A DNA stretch of 64,000 nt, from positions 49,350,333 through 49,414,332 of the forward strand of contig CM053141.1 in the NCBI GenBank assembly GCA_028571685.1, read 5' to 3'. The DNA comes from Heterohyrax brucei (lineage: Eukaryota; Chordata; Mammalia; Hyracoidea; Procaviidae). Every line of letters begins with the position of its first letter. The first letter of the stretch is position 1. Under the pieces are notes generated by a model. The model worked only from the letters and a program-made list of their open reading frames with translations, was not told the origin of the DNA and did no database searches. The translations under genes and the position numbers were made by a program. Shown here in pieces: positions 57,126-64,000 of this stretch.

Positions 57126-58104
57126 CACATAAATAAACATATGCGTATTGAAAGTCCCCTATAAATCTAACCATCAAAATGTTAGCATTGGTTTTCTCTG
57201 TGTGCTGGCATCAGGAAGAATTTTCATTTTATTATTTTTGTTGTTCTCTATCATCTATATTTTAAATATTTTTCAATATAGGCATCACTTAGCTGTGCAA
57301 TAAAGAAAAAAATATGAGTCTCAAGACAACTTTATGTCCTATTATAACATATCAAGACTTGATTAAGAATTCTAAACAAAATAAGTTTTAAGACTCACTT
57401 ATGTATTTTTTTTTTATTGTGAAGAATACATCTGCCATAAAAATTCCTTGACATGTCCTGTTATTCACATTCTTGTGGGGGCTGGGGGCCTCATTAACTA
57501 GCACGTTGTAACAGGACACTTTTACCCCATTACCTTTACTTGGCCTAGGACTCCTGTGCTGTCCATGTTACCTGTCTACCGGCCTAGCCATTTCCCTGCA
57601 ATTGATTGCTTCTACCCTCCTACTAACTCTGGCCTAACAGAGAATCTAATAACATTTTGAAAGGACAATACCAATCTTTGTGATTGGGACCCTGAAATTA
57701 TACTGTTTCCTTCTACTCATGCTACAATTGAAAATCAGATTGTTAAAAAGTGGTTTTGAACTCTTCACCTAAATATTAACTAAAACAGTGTAGATTATTT
57801 GACTCTCACAGCTTTTAGAATGGGGAAAGGACAAACAACAGTCTTTTGCTTTGAAGGAGGTCCTGCTTGAAATGAAATTTTAGACATCTTTTCTAAATAA
57901 AAAGAGAGTATTTGAAAAAACTTATGAAATTAGTTGTGCAAAAAAAGAAGAGAAAACCCTTTGATAATATAATGGGAACAAAATTCAAATGTTCTTAAAA
58001 GAAGTTTATCTTCTTAAAGTGGCTCTCTGTTATAGGCTTCTTACTGTAATACAAGCAGTTGGAAGAGTTTATTTGGTCGAAATTCACACTTCTTGGAAAA
58101 TACT
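57126..58104. other. mostly single-copy DNA
   Basis: No gene recognised. 57400-57500 has a T-run and 'tgaagaatacatctgccata', possibly old L1. The rest is unassigned. Confidence 0.4.
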
Positions 58105-60195
58105 GCCAAACACCATATATTTTTGTAGTTTATCTTTTTTTTCAGTTGTGATTAAGTGAAAGTTTACAGTCCAAGTCAACATGCCATATAAAATGCCGTA
58201 TACCCGACTCTCTGCAACTCTGTCTGTTCTCCTCACCCTGTGACAACACACTCTTCTTTTCCACTCTTTACTTCCAGTGTGCACTCAACAAACACTTGTC
58301 CCCTCCTCTGCATCCTCTCCTTTGTTCTCTAAAAAGAAACCAGTAGGACAGCCTCATATAGATCTTAAACCACAAAGTACACACACCACCTGCATTATTC
58401 CGTGTCCCCAAGTCTAGTCCATTGTTTGTCTGAAGTGTTGGCTTCAGTACTGGTTTCAACTCTTGGCTAGCAGCAAGTCTAGGAGTCATGTTCTCAGGGA
58501 ACTCTTGAGATTGTGGGACCATCAAGTCTGGTCTTTTAACAGAGATATAGATCTACATACATCATACCCTTTTCTCTCATGCTGCATCAGGGCTTCTACA
58601 CTGTGTTTCCTATCAGGACTGTCTTTGGTGGTGAACAGGCACCATCTAGTTCTTCTGATTTCCTGATGATGTATTATCCCAATCATATAGGTCCTTCTGT
58701 CTCCTGGGTTCAGTTTTCCTCATGTCTTTGATGTTCTACAGGGGGGCAGGGACCCACTGATGTTCCTTAGATGGCAGCTTGCTGGCTTTTAAGACTCCAA
58801 GTGCCACTCACCAATATGGTGGTACAGAACACTCTCTTAGAAAAAGACTAGTTATGCCAATTAACCTCTATATCTCCTGAAGACCTGGCCCCCAGACCCC
58901 TCTCTGTGCTACTCCGTCCTTTGAAATATTGAGTAGAATTTAGAAAACATTTTAGCTTATGGTATAGTCCAGTTATGCTGACCTGCCTTCTACTGCATGC
59001 TGTGATTCTGTTCACCTAATCGAATTCCTATCGACTACCCTGGTGGTATAGTGGTTAAGTGCTACTGCTGCTAACCAGGAGGTCAGCAGTTCAAATCCAC
59101 CAAGTGCTCCTCAGAAACTCTATGGGGAAGTTCTTCACTGACCTATAGGCTTGCTATTAGTCAGAATTGACTCAACAGCAATGGTTTTGTTTTGTTTTTT
59201 ATCTGTGAATAACCTTATCTCCCCCTTCTCACTCTTTCAGCCAACAAAGAATATATTCTTCTATGTATAGCTTGTTTCTTAAGTCCTTATAGTAGTGACC
59301 TCATACAGTACTTGTCCTTTTGCAGCTAACTGATTTCACTCAGCATAGTGTCTTCCAGTCGATTCCAGGTTATGAAATGTCTCATAAAATCCTCATTGCT
59401 CTTTATCATTGCGTAGTGTTCCATTGCATATACATGTCATAGTCTGTTTATTCATTCATCTGTTGATGGATACCTAGACTGACTACATCTTTTTGATATT
59501 GTGGCCTGTGCTGCAGTAAACATTTGTGTGCATATACCTGTTCATGTGACAGCCCTTATTTCTGTAGGATATATTCTAATCAGAGGGATTGCTGGATCTA
59601 TGGTTTTTCTATTTGTAGCTTTTTAAGAAATTGCCAAACTCCTTTCCAAAGACGTTGTACCATTTTACATTCTCACCAGAAGTGTAGAGGAGTTCCAATT
59701 TCTCCACAGCCTCTCCAACATTTGTTGTTTTGTGTTTTTTGGATTATTGCTAACCTTGTTGGAATGAGATGATATCTCATTGTAGTTTTGATTAGGATTT
59801 CTCTAATGGCTAGTGATCATGAGCATTTGCTCATGTATCTTTTTAGCTGCCTGGATGTTTTTATTGAAGAGGTGTCTGTTCACGTCCCTTGCCCTTTCTT
59901 TAATTGGGTTATTTGTTTCTGTCTTGTTGATATGCCACAATACCTTCTAGATTATAGGAATTAGACATTGATCAGATTCTTGGTCAGAATTGATCAGATA
60001 CTGTCTTGATAAAGTCTTTGGATGAGCGTGTTTGATTTTTAGTAGTTCCCATGTATCTATTTTCTCTTCTGCTGTTTGTGCACTGTTGGTAACATTTTGT
60101 AGACTGTTTAAGCCATGTATTAGAGTTTTTAGTATTATCCCTATATTTTCTTCCATAGTCTTCACTGTTTTAGATTTGATCAAATGTCATATTTT
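58105..60195 (-). mobile_element. L1 LINE 3' half, minus strand
   Basis: Starts on the plus strand with the 3' end ('agtttatcttttttttcagt') and a 3' UTR ('accatcaagtctggtctttt', 'gcttgctggcttttaagact'), then the ORF2 C-terminal part ('tccattgcatatacatgtca', 'gggattgctggatctatggt', 'tgatatctcattgtagtttt') to about 60195. 5'-truncated and decayed. An AfroSINE lies within it at 59033-59205. The 3' UTR is related to 20350-20995. Confidence 0.88.
59033..59205 (+). repeat. AfroSINE nested in L1
   Basis: Well preserved plus-strand copy: 'accctggtggtatagtggtt' with the A box, 'ggtcagcagttcaaatccac' with the B box, 'gctattagtcagaattgact' and 'caacagcaatggttttgttt' as tail. Confidence 0.95.
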
Positions 60196-60254
60196 TTATT
60201 AATGCTTTTTATTGTTTACTAACTATACCCAAAAGACAAATAAAAAAGAAAAAC

Positions 60255-60406
60255 TTCAGTGCCATTGAGTCAATTCTGACTCATAGTAATGCTATAGGAC
60301 AGGGTAGAACTGCCCTATAGAGTTTCCAGGGAGCACCTGGAGGATTCAAAATTTTGGCCTACTGGTTAGCAGACGTATCCTTTAACCACTATGCCACAGG
60401 GGTTTC
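60255..60406 (-). repeat. AfroSINE, minus strand
   Basis: 'gagtcaattctgactcatag', 'gacagggtagaactgcccta' and 'aaccactatgccacaggggt' mark a full-size copy. Confidence 0.95.
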
Positions 60407-60426
60407 CTTACTAAGTATATGCCCCC

Positions 60427-60592
60427 CACCAAAGTCCACTGCTGTGGAGTCAGGTCCGACTCACAGTGACCCCAGAGGTCAGAACAGAACTGCCCGATAG
60501 AGTTTCCAAGGAATGCCTGGCAGGCTTAAACTGCCGACCTTTTCATTAGCAGATGTAGCACTTAATGCACTATGCCACTAAAGTTTCCAACT
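60427..60592 (-). repeat. AfroSINE, minus strand
   Basis: A second copy 20 bp further on in the same orientation: 'gtggagtcaggtccgactca', 'aactgcccgatagagtttcc' and 'gcactatgccactaaagttt'. It keeps more CpGs than most copies here ('gtccgactc', 'tgccgacc'), so it may be among the younger ones. Confidence 0.95.
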
Positions 60593-61270
60593 GTATGCCA
60601 GCATAAATTAATTTGAGTTACATTGTGTTCTTGAGGAACCAACAGATTTACTGTATATCTTGGCATGTTTTGATATGATTTTGTGCCTCTCAGTCAATTC
60701 CTGAACCACAAGATTGAAACATGATGAAATATTTGCCTTAATATTTTCTACTCTTGAATTGTTTCTCATACATTTGAAGTTGTTTTTATTAGTGGGAAGC
60801 TAGAATATGTTCCAGAAAATGGTAGGAATTTTCCCCATAAAAGCAAACAAGTAAACAAGTAACTTTTCAAAAAATGATGTACATATTTGTTTATTACATT
60901 TAGGACGAATATATGTGTTTAACTGCAAAATGTGAAGTCTAGTCCTTTGCCATTAATGAGATCACTTTTAAATTTGCTTTTGAAATGTTCCTTGTTTTTC
61001 AGTCATCAACTGAGAATGCCTAGGGAAGAAGGCTCTGCTCCTGCCTGGGCTGCATAGGCTCTGGGAGATGAATAATAAATCATGTTGGCTACTCAAGGAC
61101 AGCCTGTCTTTACTGAAGTGGGCTAAATAATACCCTCGAGGGCTGAATAAATTTCTATCTTCTCCAGAGAACTCTGTGTAAATTTTGTATAGGTTTCATA
61201 CAGTTTTGGAAGAGGGCAAGTCACCATACCCCCTTTTCAATCTGTAGTAGCCTTTAGCAGCAATTACAAC
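60593..61270. other. single-copy DNA, no gene recognised
   Basis: No family recognised. 61010-61150 is richer in G+C but has no reading frame of note. Confidence 0.4.
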
Positions 61271-61322
61271 AAGAAAAACCCAAGCCTATTGCCACTGAGT
61301 GGATTCCAACTGATATCAGTAC
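61271..61322 (-). repeat. AfroSINE 3' scrap
   Basis: 'aaaaacccaagcctattgcc' and 'actgagtggattccaactga' are the tail part of a minus-strand AfroSINE. Nothing else of it remains. Confidence 0.7.
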
Positions 61323-61884
61323 GTTGTAAATGGAAAGAAGTATCAGAATCTTCAAGTAGTGATTTAGGACAAGCAAGTTTTACTAATGCTATTGAAAATT
61401 AAACATCACAATCCCCCACCCTCCTGAAAAAGTTTGTTTAATGATACTACAACTTTTTAAGCCCACAGGAATGCTTTTATTTAGAAAATTGGTTGTTTGT
61501 TCCTTCTTGAGTGCTTGTGCTGATGAGTTGAAAAGGTTTGTCCAAAAGACTGGGAACAGATCTTAATGTCAGCTTCCAAGCCTTTGCTCGAGTCCCTTAA
61601 CAGGGTTGCATACAAAGAATTAGGTATCCCTGGATCCCATTCATAGCCTTGCTTTACTTCACCAACAACTGGGAGGGGATCACATGCAATGCTGTCAACA
61701 CTAGCATGACCAATATATCATTGTGAATAGGTTTGTGACCTTGTTCAACTTTTCTTGGCAGTCAAACATTCTGAAACATCTGCCAAATTTCAGGTCTATT
61801 GGTGGTGCCAAATGCTTTCATTAGGTCACCAGAGAGCTCTGGGTGCTGTTCTTTGTATGAAGTTGCAGAACTCAGACTTGGAAT
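61323..61884. other. no feature recognised
   Basis: Single-copy DNA without an assigned family or coding signal. Confidence 0.4.
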
Positions 61885-62015
61885 CACACACAGAATGTTA
61901 AAGCTGGAAGGAACCTGAGAAGTTATCTAGTCTGGCCCTCATATTAATGATGAGGAAGCTGAGGTTTAGCTGAGTGAAGTAACTCACTCAGGATCACAAA
62001 CAACACAGTGGTAAA
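61885..62015 (-). repeat. MIR-like ancient repeat
   Basis: 'taaagctggaaggaacctga', 'gatgaggaagctgaggttta' and 'gtaactcactcaggatcaca' follow a common ancient mammalian word order that includes the antisense MIR core. Exact family uncertain. Confidence 0.5.
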
Positions 62016-62239
62016 GCCAGTATTCCATCATTAGTTTCCTTGGGTTTCAACTCGCTCTTGCTAATGTTTGTCCCACTGTGTAAAAGTCATTATACTTTGC
62101 GGAATAGATAGAAGCTAAAGCAATGGAGAGCAGGTGGAAATAGGCCAAGCAGTAAGGGTTATCTCTTCTCTGTTACTCGAAGCATAGAGCATTTTCCTTT
62201 TCGTTTTAGCATTCCTTCACAAGCTTTGGTTCACTTCAA
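62016..62239. other. short spacer
   Basis: No family or coding signal recognised. Confidence 0.4.
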
Positions 62240-63740
62240 GTTCACTCTTCAGTACTTTATTATTATTTTTAAAAATTGAACAATAATTTTCATACAATCA
62301 AATCCATAGACCTTAAGTTTGTAGTCTGAAATTTCCTTTAATGGATATACCCATTACTCAAATCAAAACACAGAACATTTCCATTGCCACAGAACGTTCT
62401 TAGATACCTCTTTGCATCCAATGTATTCTCTTCATCCCACCAGAGATAATCACTATTCTGATTTGTATTACCATAGGCTGGTTTTGCTTTTTTCCAAGTT
62501 TAAATGTAAATTGTAGAGTACATAGTCTTGTAGTTTACCCCTTCTGCTCACTAAAATGTTTTGGAGATTCTTCTGGTTGCAGCTGTTTGTTCTTTTCTAT
62601 TGCTGTGTAGCGTTCTTTTGAATGTAGTGTTCTTTTGTTTATTCATTATCCTATAATAAATATTTGAGTTAGTTTGGGCTCATTATGAGTAAAGTTGCTA
62701 TGAACATTTTTGTCCATTGTCATTTATGGATCTTGGAATATAGCTAGGCATGCAATTGCTGGGTCAAAATGTAAGCAAGCTTAACTGTCTTAGACATTGC
62801 CACATAGTTTTCCAAAATGCTGTCTTATGGATTGAATTGCTTCTTCTACCCTCACCCCTGGCAAATCCATGCTGAGTCCCTGGCTCTCGTACCTGCTGGT
62901 GTAATCTTGTCTGGAAATAAAGTTTTCTTTTGTTATGTTAATAAGTCTACACCAACGAGGGTAGACTGTAAACATAATCACTTCTGAGTTACAAAAGGAC
63001 CAAAATAGATACAGAGATCCATAGGAGACAAGCAGGTACCAAGAAACACCGAAGAACATCAAGGAATGTGAAGGAACTCACAGCCAAGGAAGGCCAGGAA
63101 TTGCCAAAGATTGCTGGCAGACCCCAGAAACTAAGAGAGAGGCTCACCAAAGGTATCAACATGGCCAAAATACTGACCTGGATTTTCAGCTTCCACGATT
63201 CTGGGAAAATAAGTTTCTGTTGCTAAAAGTCATTCAGTTGTGGTATTTTCTGTTACAGCAGCAAATAAGTCACTAAAACATACTCTCACTAGCAACACAT
63301 GAAAATTTCAGCTGCTCCTCATTTTTTTCTCAAATGAAGTACTGATGGTCTTTTGATTTGGGGACATTCTACTTGCTATACAGTCGTATCTTGTTGTGGT
63401 TTTGATTTACTTCTCCCTGATGGCTAATGATGTTGAGCACCTTTTTATATGTTTTTTTTTTTTTTTTTGGCCCTTGATTTATTTACTTTTATAAAATGCT
63501 CGAGTTTTTTGCCCATTATTAATTTATAAGAGTTCTTTGACATATATATCAGTTACAAATTTTTTTTTCAGTCTTAAGTTGTGGTCTCATTTTCTTGGTG
63601 ATACTTTTTTCATGAGCAGATGTTTTATATTTTTGATAAAATACATTTATCTTAGTTTTTGTTTTGTGGCAGTTGTCATTTGTGTCCTTCTGTGAAGATT
63701 TTTTCCAGTTTTATCATATAAGTTGAATAGCTTTTCCTTT
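62240..63740 (-). mobile_element. old L1 (L1M-type), split by an LTR
   Basis: Minus-strand ancient L1: 3' UTR at 62240-62820 ('ttgctatgaacatttttgtc', 'gcaattgctgggtcaaaatg'), then after the LTR the ORF2 C-terminus at 63281-63740 ('ctctcactagcaacacatga', 'ctgatggctaatgatgttga', 'tgttttatatttttgataaa'). The two halves are in register, so the LTR came later. Confidence 0.78.
62821..63280 (+). mobile_element. solo LTR, ERVL-MaLR-like fossil
   Basis: 460 bp beginning 'tgtcttatggattgaattgc' and ending 'aataagtcactaaaaca', TG...CA as in an LTR. The end region ('aaataagtttctgttgctaa', 'gttgtggtattttctgttac') matches that of MaLR LTRs and of 17793-18296. No internal region is present. It sits inside an old L1. 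Confidence 0.72.
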
Positions 63741-64000
63741 TCTGTTTAAATCTTGAGATGGTATCTGAATAGACTTAGATATTGCCACTTTCTTCTGAGT
63801 TTTTGATCAGTGAAGAGAACAAAATAAAAAATTTTCAGGCGCAAACTCATGCAAATATAATAGATTTCAAAACTTAGCATTCATCATCTAACGCGTTGCA
63901 TGTACACTTACACAGAATCATTTCTTTTCTTCATATTTTTTCAGATAACATGTTGTTAGAATATAAACTGTTGCAATGTAAAATAAAATCCCGCTGTGAA
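63741..64000. other. window end, no feature recognised
   Basis: AT-rich DNA without an assigned family. Confidence 0.4.

Noticed and set aside
58268-58525. 85-codon minus-strand frame
   Set aside because: It falls in an L1 3' UTR, which is noncoding, and shows no protein motif.
59040-59100. tRNA gene
   Set aside because: A-box and B-box words are those of the AfroSINE head. There is no cloverleaf with a proper anticodon arm and acceptor stem.
62790-63062. 90-codon minus-strand frame
   Set aside because: It lies across the edge of a solo LTR and an old L1 3' UTR and matches no known protein.
1-64000. CRISPR array or bacterial-type defence or toxin system
   Set aside because: No regularly spaced repeats and no prokaryotic-type genes. 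All repeats are eukaryotic transposons or simple repeats.

Overview
This window is mammalian nuclear DNA from an afrotherian, most likely a paenungulate such as an elephant. The diagnosis rests on about two dozen copies of a tRNA-like SINE whose wording I recognise as AfroSINE (head 'ccctggtggc', tail with 'ctatgagtcggaattgactc'), together with the RTE-type LINE and the L1 3' UTR variants that go with it. The species call is from memory of these families, not from a search. I found no host protein-coding exon, tRNA, rRNA, CRISPR array or bacterial-style operon. Nearly all longer open frames are pieces of transposons or frames antisense to them, so this looks like an intergenic region or a very large intron.

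Layout. 1-3.7 kb: mostly repeat-poor single-copy DNA with MIR remnants and one AfroSINE. 3.7-13.5 kb: two L1 copies (+) flanking a near full-length mariner (7856-9172). 13.5-16.6 kb: old L1 debris, then two RTE copies whose 5' parts are inverted. 16.6-24.5 kb: mainly single-copy DNA with a fossil MaLR-like LTR, L1 3' UTR pieces and a possible zero-length (recursive) splice site at 22402. 24.5-32.1 kb: a layered nest in which an old L1 (+) was split by a foldback mariner, by two adjacent RTEs (one carrying an L1 3' UTR insertion) and by a third RTE that was itself split by an ORF1-only L1. 33.4-41.9 kb: an RTE split by a full-length, decayed L1 of about 7.8 kb containing three AfroSINE insertions. 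42-47 kb: single-copy DNA with scattered SINEs and a possible LTR. 47.3-53.2 kb: two long RTE copies tail to tail. 53.2-56 kb: old L1-like DNA, a 270-bp imperfect palindrome and a second near full-length mariner. 56.4-64 kb: SINEs and two old L1 copies, one split by a MaLR-like LTR.

How the parts relate. L1 and RTE supply reverse transcriptase and endonuclease. AfroSINE carries tRNA-like A and B boxes and shares its 3' end with the RTE, which fits mobilisation by RTE machinery. Nested insertions with recognisable target duplications give a relative chronology: L1 debris first, then mariner and RTE, then full-length and ORF1-only L1, with SINEs landing late in most hosts. No element here looks active. 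I did not find a new biological system. The observations most worth checking are the ORF1-only L1, the foldback mariner, the 54.4-kb palindrome, the paired 5'-inverted RTEs and the recursive-splice motif.
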